A DNA stretch of 64,000 bases, taken from positions 424,002-488,001 of the forward strand of contig JACTAT010000007.1 of assembly GCA_014526335.1 (NCBI GenBank). The letters run 5' to 3'. Position 1 is the stretch's first letter. Each line of letters starts with the position of its first letter. This stretch comes from Chrysaora quinquecirrha (Eukaryota; Cnidaria; Scyphozoa; Semaeostomeae; Pelagiidae). The notes beneath the pieces were generated by a model. That model saw only the letters and a program-made list of their open reading frames with translations. It searched no databases and had not been told where the DNA came from. This document shows positions 10,557-23,100 of this stretch, one piece after another. A program made the position numbers and the translations under genes.

Positions 10557-13500
10557 GCAGAAGCTTTGAAAGAAAATTGTGGCACAAATGTTATCGTGAT
10601 CTATTCAGCAAGCCACACAAGATTAGCTAAAAGTGGTCATCAATCTATTGTTCACGATGTTACAACGTTTGCAACTGATGGTGCTGCAGCAAATTTCATG
10701 GGTGAAGGAGCCATTGACACACGTCCTGAAACTGGCAAGAAAATTTTGAATCTGATGAAAGCATTCATGAAAGGTAGAGGTTGGGTTTTTCATTGCTTTT
10801 TATTTTCTAAATTGATGGTCAAGGTGGGCATTGTATTCTTGCGGATATTGATTAATGTTCATAATTTTTTAGCATTCAATGCTTAGCTTTCAAAATTATC
10901 AATATCCTGAAAAATAAATGCCAACAATTTGTTGAATATCAGCTCTAATCTTTTCAGCATCTGAATCCAAAGTAAACAATCCTGGCAATGGTAATTCACC
11001 AGGTAATATTAATATATAAATTAAAGTAATCATACATTCCAATAAATAAATTTGGAAAATTAAATTTTCAACAATTTAATTTTGATTGGCTGAAAGTTTT
11101 AAATAATTTTAAATTGGAACAATGCCTGTCCAAAATTTTGATGGTCTAAAGTTTTTTAATTCTTTGAAATAAGAAAAATGCAAAGAATAGACTTTCCAAG
11201 AAAAATTAAAAGCGCATTAGGTCTTTGACAATATTGCAGATGAATTTGTTTTGAACCTTGATCAAACACCACTGTCATGTGTGTACAGATCACATAGTTA
11301 CATGAAGGGTGCCTAAATTATATCACTATTTCAGCCAAGCAGAAAAATAACTGGAACATTTACCAAATCAAAGACTGGTGAAATTTCCAATACTGTGAAT
11401 TAATATCCAAAGGTTTTGTCCTAAATTCTCAAAAATAGCATGCAAAAGTCTTCTGTCCAAAGTGTAATGTTTGAAACATTTCAGTCTGAAAGCTTTCAAT
11501 TTTGATGCATCTTTTACTTTGAGCTCTTGTATTTCGATCAATGGTAATTAAATAGATTATTTGACCTCAGAGTATGTTTATATCATCATTTCCAATTTAT
11601 AAAAGTTAAAATGACCTGAAACAATCTGTAACCAGAATTTGTAAATTTAGCAGCTCTTTTTTTGCTTCACATTTGTAAAAAACGGTTTCGTGATTAATTA
11701 ATTGGAAAAATCTCAGTTTATTGTAAAATTTTTCTTGTGTTTGTAATTTTCAACTGCTTTTTATGCTGCAAAAATGTGCCATTTCTCTTGAATTCACTGT
11801 ATATACTAAAATCTATAATTCATTAAGCTTTCATTCTATATGTTTCTTCCAAAAAGGTACAACAGAAATTGTTGAGTTGCCCAAAACTAATTGTTCAGAT
11901 CAATCAGAAAAAAAGTCTAGTAAGTTTGCACTTTCTTGTTCTGTTTTGATGATTGAAAATAGTTTTACAGTAGATTTGCAAGACAGATATAAACAGTTTG
12001 ATTGCACTTTCTTAACTAATATTGTAATTGACTGTTCTCTTGGTGGTTCTTCACGTCCTTCCTGCTCTCGGACAACCCCTCGACCGACTGACCTGTTCAA
12101 TTTTGGTTAACATTCTAACTGGTGGCTGTGTTCTAACTGGTACAAACGTTGAAAGCACATTGAATCATCAGGACCACGCCCATATATCTCAAATCCATTT
12201 TAAAATCTAGGGTACCACCCTTGATGAAAAAGCACCATAAAACCAAAACGGGCCTAAATTTTGGCCCATTTTCTGACCTTCTTGTGTGTCAGCCTGACGT
12301 CACAATACCTTTTTCTCACCCAAAGTCCACTGCAGCCAATAGCACTCCGCAACTCTACCTAACAATGTTTGTTCAACGGTTTGCCCACACAGTTGTCCCA
12401 AACTTTTTAATCAAAGTTTTCCCCTATTTAATCCCATGTATATGTACTCAATGGGCGGTGAATCCAACATACATCTTTTCTTTGCTATCACAGGATCATT
12501 AGATGGTGATATAATGCAAAATTTACTTAAAGCAGAAAGCAGCAGCTCTGACTCCAGTGAAACAGCTTTTCTTGGGATTCCTGCCCCATCTGGTACTGCA
12601 GATAGCTTGGAAAAAGGTAGCTCAACAGAAAGCTTTGTCATAGCTTCTAGTAAGTTTACAGTTTCTGTTTGTGATTAAATTATCAATATGTAGCGTAGCA
12701 CTGGTCTTCAGCATGCACCTTGCTTGCTTGCTTACAATTTTACTTTGTTAATGCTCTCATTCATTTTAACATTTTCTTTACTTTACGCATTAAGATTTCA
12801 GTAGCTATTCTTGGTAAAAAATTTGCAAAAGGAATTCATCAGATTATTTGTTAGGCATGAGGAACTGTATTTCAGAGATTAAAAAGTAAGATATCTCTTA
12901 CTTTAAAGGAAACAACTGCAGACTTCAAATAAATTTAAGTTTGAAGAAAGAGACCATAAACATTGAATTTGCAGTTTCCAAATGAAACTGTGAAGTATAT
13001 GTTTATCATCTGTTTCTTCATGCTCAAATTTCTTACTTTCTTACTTTAATGGTGAATATTTCCCACTAAGATTGTTCATGGGGCTCCTGATCCCTGTTGC
13101 CTTTTTTGTGAAAATATTTATCTTTTAGGCCGAGCCACAGCTAGCCACCATTTTGAGAAATTTGGTGCAATACCTCGTAATTTATAAAAGTTAAAAACCA
13201 CCGGAAACCAGCTGAAACCAGCTGAAACCACCTGAAACCAGCAGCGAAACCAGCTGAAACCAGCGAAACCAGCCGTTCTCACCTTAGGACAATGAAACTT
13301 GTTTACAGGATTCGAGAACTCTTTTGGGAATGCGCACTTAGCTCGCATAAACAAATCCCGTTCCTCTGAGATATCTCGGGAGACATCGACAAAGTTATTA
13401 ATGGAATGGAACATGTGTTCTATTCAAGAGACGTTTTGCTAGTAAATGAAAGAAACGTATCATTTGTGTCAGAAGAAGAATAACCCTTTCAATCAGCCCG

Positions 13501-16131
13501 AGTTTTAAAAAAACACCCCTTTAGTTGTATATTAGTGCTCTTGGTAATTTTCTACAGCTTGCTTATGCTGCAAAATGTGCCATTTCTCTTCAATTCGCTG
13601 TATATACTTAATAATCTATTAAGCTTTCATTCTATATCTTCTAAAAGGTACAACAGAAATTGTTGAGTTGCCAAAATCTAATTGCTCAGATCAATCAGGG
13701 AAAAGTCTAGTAAGTTTGCACTTTCTTCTTCTGTTTTGATGATTGGAAATGTTTCCTCTGCTAGATCTAGAAAATGGATCTTAGATCTCACTCTCTTCAC
13801 TTGACAGGATTTGATTTCTGGCTACCTGACTAGCTCTTCGCTGCATTATGCATTCAGAAATTAAAATGTATATGTATTCAATAGAACCTGATAATGCATT
13901 GATAATTTTGCATGGGAATACAATTTTGATGCCATTTTTAAATGAATGTATTTTATTATCTGGAATCGACAGATATTTTAGCATTATTTTTCATTGCATA
14001 AGTGATCTTATCTTTAACATCTGTATCTTTACTATTCATTAGCTTTCTTTGTTGTCACAGGATCATTAGTCAAGAACATAAAGCGAAAACGAAAATGCAG
14101 CAACAGCAAAGAAGCTTTTCTTGGGATGTCTGCCCTCCCTTTGCTTCAAGTAGTCAGGAAAAGACAGCTCAACAGAAAACTTTGTGATTGCTTCAAGTAA
14201 GTTAACAGAGATTTTGTTTTCAAAGCCAAAACCAAATTGGTAAAGCTGTATTTGAGGGGGTCAGACCAACGCACTGTGACATTTAGGAGAATAGGAATAT
14301 GTCAAGCCTCAGTAAAACGTATACATTTTAGACTACATTATATAGAGTTCAGGTTACAGGAAATGAAACTGGACAAGTTGAATTAAATTAAACAATTACT
14401 ACCATGATTGTTAGTTGCAAATAAGGGAAGTTGAATGTATGTTGTTTTTCAGTTTATACTGCCCTTAGGGTACTAGGCCAGATTTGACGGACGCTGGGAT
14501 TTGCTATAAATCACTGTTAAAACATGTTTTAGTTTTACTTGGCAAAATTGGCTGAAATGAAAACTACCCGTGTACACTATTTGTTCATCTAATCTTCTAA
14601 ATATATTTTGACTTCTGCGAATGTAATGCATTAACTCCTGCCACTGAAGCAAAATGGTGCTAATTATTTTTTTGCTAATTAAGGCCTCAGGATCTAATCA
14701 CTGTACTGTACTGAGGTTCAGTTGGCCAAAAAATTCCAATTTCAGTCAGTGACAGTGTATCATGTTATTAAGACCATGGCTCTTTCGAATTTACATTTCA
14801 ACTCAATTTGATCATGGATATTGCAAACCTTTACAAAATTAGTCAACATTTTCCTTTCATTATTTGCCAGACACATCCGTAGGAGATTTAAGAGAATGAA
14901 TTAGGTAATTTTCAAATAGATTAATTGCATCATATTATTGTCTTTCTTTCAAGATAAAGTAACAAATATAACAAAATTAAACAGATTTGGTTTTTATTTC
15001 AATTCACTTCATCCCCCGTGGCTTAGAATGGCTTCTTTACCAAGACAACAAAATTTCCTTTTGTCAGAGTACGGTCGAGGGCAGGCATTTAAAAACTCAA
15101 AATCTAATGATAATGATGTTGAGTAATTACCAAGAGTAATTTTGAAAAGTCAATTTTGTAAAAAGTAAGAAATTCAAAGTAGTTTTTCATGTTTACTGCA
15201 TTTAATTCAAAGATAAAACTTCTATGTGGCAAATCTCGCCTCTCCTTCAATTAAGCGGAAAAATGCAATACAAACAAAAACGGAAATTAACAAGCTACCC
15301 AGAAAGTAAACAAATATGACTTGATTTAAACTGGAGTATTTTGTTTCGGATTTTTTTATCTAAGCTCTGGGAAAACCAGGCCAATAAATCTTAATCATTC
15401 TCCAAATCCCGCTGATACTGTTCCATTATGTTGCCCGGAAAGTTTGCTGATTTTTTTCATCTCCTTGTCACAGGTTCAGCAAGTCAGGAATTGAAATCTA
15501 AAGAAGTCTGTTCACTTGAAGACGAGAGCAGGAGCAGTACATCAGAATTTGCAACGAATATAGATGGACCAATTGATAATTCTATTATCAAGACAATATC
15601 AAATACTGGTAAAAAGCTAACACTTGGTAAGCTGCAATGTCATTCATCAATTCATTCATTCAACGACCATGTCCTGTTCTGTTAATGTAGGGTGTAATTT
15701 TTCCATTTATAAATGCAAGTTTTGCGAAAATTGATTCTTTTATAGTACTTTCTTCAGGAGATATTCCCAAATTCTTAAAATAAGGTTTTTCAAGTATTAA
15801 ATGTTGTCCAAAACTTCAGAAAATCTATATTCATAACCTTGAATCTGTTGTAGATGAGATTAACTGGACATGGGAAACTATGAAGGGACGAAGAGTGCAG
15901 ATTCTATGGCCAACACTGACTCCAAATAAAGATGAAGATGATTTGTGGGGTAACAAGTATTGGGAGGCAACTTTTACTAATGAAACCTTGCACTGTGTTG
16001 ATATTTGCTATAATGGATTCTTTTCAGATCTCGATGGAAACAGATCCTTCAATGAACTTGGAAAATGCACCACCACTACGTCAAAGTCCAATTTGATTAG
16101 GAACTGGACAATTAGAATATTACGACACTAA
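10557..16131 (+). CDS. Multi-exon gene of unknown function with symmetric phase-1 exons and a Tudor-like end
   Basis: Exons joining in one frame: 10557-10773, 10958-10990, 11857-11919, 12494-12649, 15474-15608 and 15854-16131 (stop TAA). Every internal junction is phase 1 and donors are mostly GTAAG or GTAA. The first exon reads AEALKENCGTNVIVIYSASH and later GAIDTRPETGKKILNLMKAF. The middle exons are Ser/Thr/Glu-rich and look disordered. The last exon has KGRRVQILWPTLTP, then YWEATF, then LHCVDICYNG, weakly like a Tudor-type 'WP...YWEA...H.V' fold; this is a guess from pattern. I do not recognise the family. The 5' end is not defined, and the zinc-ribbon exon just upstream may belong to it. 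A decayed copy of exons 3-4 lies inside (13648-14196). Confidence 0.6.
13203..13274 (+). repeat. GAAACCAGCT tandem repeat
   Basis: About seven imperfect units of GAAACCAGCT / GAAACCAGC lie in tandem within an intron. The short frames across it are not coding. Confidence 0.85.
13648..14196 (+). pseudogene. Decayed tandem copy of two neighbouring exons
   Basis: 13648-13709 repeats exon 11857-11919: both begin GTACAACAGAAATTGTTGAG, keep the acceptor and the AGTCTA|GTAAG donor, and share flanking intron sequence. It is one base shorter, which breaks the frame. 14061-14196 repeats exon 12494-12649: GATCATTA start, GAAGCTTTTCTTGGGAT, AAACTTTGTGATTGCTTC. It is 136 instead of 156 bases and has an in-frame TGA near its end. 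The preceding intron text (TGCTGCAAAATGTGCCATTT) is duplicated too, so a genomic segment was copied. Confidence 0.8.
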
Positions 16132-16164
16132 TACTAACTGGTTATTTTCAAAATTTTATATTTG

Positions 16165-16980
16165 CTTTCAAAGGTCTGATCGAAAGGTGTGAAATCGACC
16201 GGACCTGCGAGGAAGCTCGGAATTTTTGGCGCTCAATTTCTAAAATTTGTGGCGCCAAAATTGCGTTCAGTGCAACTTTGATGTTATTCAAACAGATTTC
16301 TGGCGTTGAGTAAGATACTTGATTTATACAAGGAGTTGATAGAACTGAGTGAATGCTTTCTTTAACAAGTCTGTTTTTCCAGTTCTTATCCTCGTCAATC
16401 ACTTTTTTTTATTCCCTTAATACACTTAAAAAGTCGCTTTCAAGGCCAAAAGACAAAGTTGACGATCTTGAAAATCAAACGTGGTATACAAAATACCATG
16501 TAGAGATTGTCCTAAATCAAATATAGGACAATCGAAAAGAGAGACAGGAACTAGGCTGAAAGAACACAAATCAAATGTGACCCATGGTCGAACTGACAAA
16601 AGTGATCTTGCCAATCATTGTAAGACGGAGAAACACCAGATGGATTGGGATAACATTTTAGTGATTGATGAGGATAAGAACTGGAAAAACAGACTTGTTA
16701 AAGAAAGCATTCACTCAGTTCTATCAACTCCTTGTATCAATCATCTTGAAATCCCAGAAATCTGGTTGAATAACATCAAAGTTGCACTGAACGCAATTTT
16801 GGCGCCACAAATTTTAGAAATTAAGCACCAAAAATTCCGAGCTTCCACGCAGGTCCAGTCAATTTCACACCTTTCGATCAGACCTTTGCAATAAATAGGC
16901 AAATAACCACATTTCTCATTGCCCGATGATGGTAGACGGATCTCTCCCGAAACGTTGCCCAACTAAATATCAAAGGCTTG
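16165..16980 (+). mobile_element. Penelope-like element remnant with GIY-YIG endonuclease and inverted 3' ends
   Basis: The plus-strand frame at 16481-16894 reads VYKIPCRDCPKSNIGQSKR and then TGTRLKEHKSNV, the diagnostic start of the GIY-YIG endonuclease domain of Penelope-like retroelements. The YIG tyrosine is replaced (SNIG). The expected lead-in (RPKDKVDDLENQ) lies in another frame just upstream, so the copy is broken by a frameshift. The 3' part of the frame (NWKNRLVKESIHSVL to FRASTQVQSISHLSIRP) is present a second time, inverted, at 16165-16402, over 90% alike by eye. Direct or inverted terminal duplication is typical of this class. No reverse transcriptase is present. The 3' end carries a hammerhead-like signature at 16922-16960. 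Confidence 0.85.
16922..16960 (+). ncRNA. Possible hammerhead ribozyme signature at the Penelope-like element end
   Basis: CCCGATGATGG, a short spacer, then CTCCCGAAACGTTG resembles the conserved core (CUGAUGA ... GAAA) that Penelope-like elements carry in their terminal repeats. The first core base differs and stem pairing is incomplete, so activity is doubtful. Confidence 0.4.
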
Positions 16981-17077
16981 TCATGATAAGTGGTGACTAT
17001 CATGTCTAATACGGATCAAAGTGTTAATTTGATAATTTACGGTAGGAAGATTTTTCTTTTATTTATATCAAAGCAAT

Positions 17078-19672
17078 TTAATTAATATTATATGTTTTTT
17101 TTATGTGCGAAACTGCCTTTTCCAGTTTTCCAGTATCAGGTCGTCTTCCTGGTTTGTTACCAATGCATTCTTGGGTAAGGCTGCGCACATAGCTTGTTAT
17201 GTTGCCAACTCCTTTGGCATGCACTCTAAAATGCCACATGAGGACATATCCCATGCAGTATATGTCACTGTCAAAGGAAAGTGATATGTGACCCTGCTTT
17301 ACATCACACGGAAGACAACAAAGGTCGCCAAATCTCTCAAGCATTCTTGGTCCATTCACTAAATATCCGTCTGTGCCGTAACACGAATTGCTGAACCCAC
17401 ACAACACCACTGTATTATTGCCAGTGTCTACCAAAATGTTACTCGGATTGATGTTGTTGTGAAGTACTTGTTTTCTTTGCAAGTGCAACACAATCTCTAT
17501 AAGTGATGTAACACATCTGCCAAATTCTTCACTGGTTTTAAAGACCACTGAATTTAGCTGCTGACAGGTATGATTGTGTGCCGACAAGACCAATTTTGGA
17601 GCATAGCCTCTCACGACACCAAAGGCATGTGGTATTCCTGGATGACTACTTAAAAGCATAAGGATGTGATATTCCTTGCACACAGCTGAGAATGTCACTC
17701 CTTTGTATACTTTTACAGCACAAGAACTTCCCTTAAACATGGCATCGTAAACGTTAGAATTCGGGCCCTTTCCGATCAAGAGTCCCATCGACAATTCAGC
17801 TTCATCAATGATGCTTACTCCTTGTTGTAGGAGTGTCTCATTTGATTGAACTCTGTTGTCCACAGTGGCAGCAGAGAGTAGGTTATAGCCTCTAAAGTTG
17901 GTTACTTTATTTAATTTCTCCATGATATCGCGTGATTGCATACCGCTGGCGTAATTAAATTTCAGTTGCATTTCATCTACCATTTTTTTCATCTTCTTGC
18001 ACTTTTCTTGTGCAAACTCAGTCTTCTCTTGTAGCCTTTCTATCTCCAATGCCGATCTTCTTCTTGAAACTTCGCACTCATCGTGCTGACATTTGTCTCT
18101 CAGGCGTGTCTTAATTTCCTGTAGAATACAAAATGTTGATGTACTTGCTATAAATAAGCAACTATCCTACGACTTAGCATTTGATCCTGTGGGTCACCCA
18201 CAACACAGCATGAAATAAACAGTCATATCGCATTTTTGATAGGAAATGAGTGGGACTTGAATATAACCAGTTCTTCCTCAATCTTTTTTGACGTATTAGT
18301 TACTAAGTATTTATAATGTAAAGTAGTTAAATGGAGAGCCCCTTGAAAACCAGCACATTGCTGAAGGGTTACTTGTGATGAAATGAAATGAAATGAAACG
18401 TATATATTTTGCATTGTATATTTACTTGTTTCTTCAGAACGAAATCATCACTTCCGATCAACTAATCTAGTATTTCGATCAACTATGTAGTGTGTCTAAG
18501 TAGTGTAATGTAATATTTAAATACGTAATGTATCCTAAATTTCTAGCGTATCTCTGTAGAACTGTATTGATGAATGATTGATTAATTGATTAAGAATATG
18601 GGTATTATTTAGCTGTAATGTTTCTGCGTTGTTCGTAGCGATTTAATGTTCAGATTTTGATTTTGTAATCAGGTGATTTAGTAGATGCTCTAGAGACTAC
18701 GAGTTATATGATATTGCAACCCGCACTGTTACTAAACCATTCACGCTTGTTTTCGATTGGCTCAAATACCTCTGTCTCGTGATCTGGTCTCCATAACGTT
18801 GCATCATTGAGTTCTGCCTCGATCTCACTAAATGATCCTGAAGGATTCACTTGTACTGGCAAATCTCCAACTGTAAAACTTGAATACTCTTCCTCGAATT
18901 GCTCCGTTACTGCCTCTTGACTCCCTATGGCGAGCAAACAAAAGTTTTAGCGCGTAAATTTTTATAACTAGATACGAATTCTTTGACTATATGTACGGTT
19001 ATCACTTAGAAATCATTTTAGAGACTCTTGTTTTGTAGGGGGTGTTTGGGTCTTACAGTGAAACGATTTTGCCAAAATCCAAACGGCCCCGTTATTATAC
19101 AGCCAATCGTTTAAAGAAATTTTCTATTATAGTTGCAAATAAATAGCTATTTTTAACATTAATACGGTATTGAAACATGTCAGAACCTTAAGACTCGAGA
19201 TTCCACAGATATTTTAAACATTAACTGTCACAGTATTCCTTTCTCTCTTATTCTTCCATTATATGACGACTGAATCAAGGTTGTTGCACCCTGAGAGGAT
19301 TCCCTGACCTGATATATCTACCATTTTCAAGAAAATGTTGCGTTCGACCCAGATCTCTTTGAAAAGAAAGGCCTTTATTCTTTGCAAAGGCCGTAGTCTA
19401 TTCTATTTACGGTACATGCTCACAAAGCAGATGGAAAATACTGCAACTTCTTATAACTTGGTTAAGATAAGGAAAATTTAGGGTAGTTGTTCCGTACCTT
19501 CAACACAGTCTTCACCCTGACCCAGATCAGTGTGCATTTCCGTACTCACGGCATCTTGAGTGATCGAGTTGGCCTCTCCTTCTCGCGCTCTTCTTCTTCT
19601 CCTATACTCTCGCTTTTTCCAAGCCTTGTATAACTGCTTATTTGTTTTCTCAGATTTTCTTCCGTCCTCCAT
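17078..19672 (-). CDS. Coiled-coil pseudokinase, three exons
   Basis: Exons on the minus strand: 19672-19498 (start ATG, MEDGRKSEKTNKQLYKAWKK), 18924-18770 and 18118-17078 (stop). Phases fit (1, then 0). The product is about 460 residues: a basic/acidic N-terminus, an acidic linker, a helical KEK-rich segment (EIERLQEKTEFAQEKCKKM), then a protein kinase-like domain. The glycine loop (GKGPNSNVY), the AVK lysine (SSCAVKVYKG) and a glutamate (CKEYHIL) are kept. The catalytic loop reads LHNNINPSNILV, so the HRD aspartate is Asn. The metal-binding motif reads CGFSN where DFG is expected, so that Asp is lost. On known kinase chemistry it should be inactive or very weak, and a scaffold role is inference. 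I do not recognise a named orthologue. Confidence 0.85.
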
Positions 19673-20011
19673 TTTATTTTCCCAGAAAATGCTGTACAAC
19701 TGCTGCTGAATAACGAATGTATAACAAACGAAAAGAACGAATTGATTTATAACCACCAACGGTCGTAAGGAGAAGTCTGATTTATAACTTTTGTCAAAAA
19801 TTATTTTCTAAGGGCGAAGGGAATCACCCTGTTCGTGGTCAAAGTGATAGGGGGGGGTCACAGGGAGGTCTCCTTTTCGACATTTCCGAAAAAAATTCCA
19901 ATTTCACATTTATGCATCATGTTTCATGTAAATAATATAAATGGTAAAATAAAAAAATAAGAGTATTCCCACTCAGCAGCCCTCTCAACATACAGTGATG
20001 GAAGCCTTGTA

Positions 20012-20413
20012 CACGCTTTTTTTTTATAAGGAACCTACCTCAAGGCCTAGTTCTTAAAGTTCCTTATTTTTGGACCTCTTTTGAGGCAATTTTAGTTCAA
20101 AAGTTCCTTAATAGTTCCTTAATTTTAGCTGCACATACAGTGGTCTTAACAATAAAAGAGAGACACTTGCATGTGAGAAAAGCTCGAGACTACTCAACGA
20201 AACGTTTGATACATGCTTAACGTACAATTTATGTGATTTTCGACTGCAAATGAATGGAACCGGCTTTCTAATTCTTGATTATTTGCAGTGATAAAACTAT
20301 TCAACAATAAAAAGTTCTTTAGTTATTTTCTCTCTAGTAGTATAAGTTCTTTAAATTTTCGGGCCTTCTACATGTATTCCTTATAAAGTGGTTCCTTATA
20401 AAAAAAAAGCGTG
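20012..20413 (+). mobile_element. TA-flanked MITE, copy B
   Basis: It has the same ends as copy A (CACGCTTTTTTTTT ... AAAGCGTG) with TA at 20010-20011 and 20414-20415. The interior is collinear with copies A and C and includes GGAACCGGCTTTCTAATTC. Confidence 0.88.
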
Positions 20414-20415
20414 TA

Positions 20416-21054
20416 AAGTCTAATATAAATAATATCCATAGCTGAGGATACTGAGCTTCCACAGCTTATTTGCATTATAAAAATTTTGTCCCGTCTTTGG
20501 GATTTCAAAAAATGAAGCACATCTCGCGGGGAGACCCTTTTTAAATTATTCCCCAGTTTTCACCCCTTTGATGGATTATGTGAGGAAATTCACTACAGGA
20601 GATTTATATGACCACATTTACTATTCGAGTCTTCTGTAGAAGTAGAGAGTAGGTGCTCATACGAGACATTCCCTTTTCTGTGCTTCTGTCTTGCTATTGT
20701 GTGATACGGCAGTTGCAGATGTGTTGTGGCTACTATTTTGTAGGAGAGCACAGATCACAAAGCTTCGAAGAATCTTTAGAGTCGATTATATGGAGTAATT
20801 AACTACAAACATGAGCAGTTGATTTCAAATGATGAAATTGATGTCATCATTGTTTCTTGTTGTGTTGTTGCTGTCATCTATAAGTTTTGCTCGAAACTGA
20901 ATACCCTCGTAAACCAGTCGTGGGTATTCTGGCTACCCATCTGCATCTTTTTTGCTTTGCTTTGACTTCTTGAGCTTTTAACTAATTTAACCCCCACACC
21001 ATACCCCGGGGGCTACTTGATTAAGTTTCATATAGTAGTCAGGGCGCTATGGTA
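20416..21054. other. Intergenic, nothing recognised
   Basis: AT-rich sequence between the MITE and the fold-back element, with no exon-like or repeat structure that I can support. Confidence 0.5.
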
Positions 21055-21720
21055 AATGCAGCATGCAAAATCTGTGGGCAATGCAAAAAATGATTTACAA
21101 CAAGTGCAGAAGCTTGTAGATGACAAATCAACTTGTTGGATCTCTCCAAATTACTTATGGGTGTAATCCGGCAGCATTTTGTGCTTTTCCCGTATACTTT
21201 TCTATATTCTTCGAAACCTTGAAAATGGCACAAATTCAAAATCACTGCATGAAAAATCGAAAACAACAGTCAGAAAGTGCTTGCAGAGTACTTTAAGAAC
21301 ACATGTTGTTTTTGAAATTCGGTCATTCTCCTCCCAAGATATTGATTGGTGAAATTTGAGTGCCCCCCTGGAAGCACGATAAATTTCTCGCTCGTGCAAA
21401 ATTGCAGGGGGGGCACTCAAAGTTCACTTCTCTATTACTCTTGTTAGATGAGCTCAAATTCAACAAACAAGGTCTCTTTCGAATGCACTCAATAAGCGTT
21501 TTCTGGCAGTAGTTTTAAATTTTTCATGCAATGATTTTGGATTTCGGTCATTTTCAAGATTTTGAAGTAAATGAAAAACTGTATGGGAAAGCATAAAATG
21601 CTGCTGGGTTCCCCTCACAAGTAATTTGGTGATGTCCAACAAGTTGATTTGTCATCTACAAGCTCTTGCACTTGTTTTAAACCATTTTTTGCATTGCCCA
21701 CCGATTTTGCAGTCTGACCC
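21055..21720. mobile_element. Fold-back element with about 240-bp arms and a nested small palindrome
   Basis: The left arm (21055-21295: GTGGGCAATGCAAAAAATG, AGATGACAAATCAACTTGTT) recurs as its complement in the right arm (about 21470-21715: AACAAGTTGATTTGTCATCT, CATTTTTTGCATTGCCCAC). In the loop, TTTGAGTGCCCCCCTG (about 21357) and CAGGGGGGGCACTCAAA (about 21404) form a second small inverted repeat, possibly a nested MITE. It has no coding capacity. Confidence 0.82.
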
Positions 21721-23100
21721 CCTTGTTTCTGTCCCGTAGCGACCTGACTATATGGACGTGCCATCCGATCAACAAAATGCCAACCCGAAATTTCTACCAT
21801 ATTCCTTAAAATATATATCCATAATTATACGAAAATAATAACTTATACACTATTATTTTATCTGCTAAAACGTCTTGTAATTTGTCAGTTCGAATCGAAC
21901 TTCATCAATAAAAATGAAAACAAACGAAAGTTAGTCCGTTTTTCAGCAAGTTGATACCGATTTTCGAGAATTCAATACCCTTATCTTCACCGAATTTTAG
22001 AAAATTAACACCCATATTTTTACCAAAATCATGAAAAACGATACCCTTTTGGACGACACGTCCCCAGTACTCAAATAATATTAAGTACCCCCCAGGACCG
22101 CACCCATTACGTTTTTGAATAGTTTTGCGATATGTACCTTCATAAAACTTAAAACACTGCCAGTGAACTCTCTGTTATTTTCAGAAATTTCAATTACTCA
22201 GTACACTTTCTTTTTAATAAGAAACCGCTCAAATAGCAACTAGGGCTGAACTGATCTCTAGCAACTTAAGGGTTCAATTGAATTACTGTAAGCAACTAAA
22301 AAGTCATAGAACCAAGCTTAGAAAAAAAAGGTAACTGAATAACAAGTCAGCTGCCCAGGGGCGTCGTTGTCCCGAGAGCGAGGGAAGGAGGCACATCCAC
22401 CCTAGACTGAAATGGTAGTCGGTAATTTTGAATAAAAAAGATTCCTTGTGGAAATTCAAGAGACCGACAAACTTTTATTCGTTGTGTACAGGGTTTACTT
22501 TAGTAGCAGTTGTTTTAATGTTTTTAACTGATGGTTTCCTAATGCATTGCAAAAAAAATTGGCAGGGCATTAACCCCATTTCGCAGGGCAGTCATGAATA
22601 CACCACCCCCCAACCAAAACACTCTAGTTTTGCCCCTGGTCAATACTGTTAGAACGCATACAGGAGCCTTAGGAGGAGCCTTATTTTGCGGGGAGGGGGG
22701 ATTAGTTGGTGGATTATTATCAATGCTTATTATAATAATTATTATTGCTGCTGTTCTTAATTCGTTTGAGATGCTCTCTTTTCAAACAACTGAAGCCGAA
22801 TTTTAATAGCGCCTATTTCACGCGGGGCTTTTAAATTTAACGGGTGTCAGTTTCAGCCAATTTTGCCCCTCGGGTTTGCGAGAAACAACGTGCGCTATTG
22901 TATGCAAAAACTGGTATTGGCTATTGTATGCAAAAACATTGGAGTTAGTGGGCTTTAGACTTAACACATGTTTGTCAGTTTGTGAAAGCCCGGACTTTCT
23001 CCAATTCAATTTCGCAATGATTTGCGCCGAATTTTAAGGTTTTTCTGCAAATACTGCCCGGGTATGGTGGATGGTATGAGTCCATGTAATTATGCATGCT
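21721..23100. other. Intergenic with fragments of mobile-element ends
   Basis: CAGGGGCGTCGTTGTCCCGAG at 22356 looks like a hAT terminus but no partner with a target duplication was found. GTACCCCCCAGGACCG near 22085, with the GATACCC-rich sequence before it, resembles G-run elements at 54.17 and 56.12 kb. No gene was recognised. Confidence 0.45.

Noticed and set aside
22356..22637. hAT element with CAGGGGCG and TTGCCCCTG ends
   Set aside because: The two ends fit poorly and the 8 bases outside them do not match.
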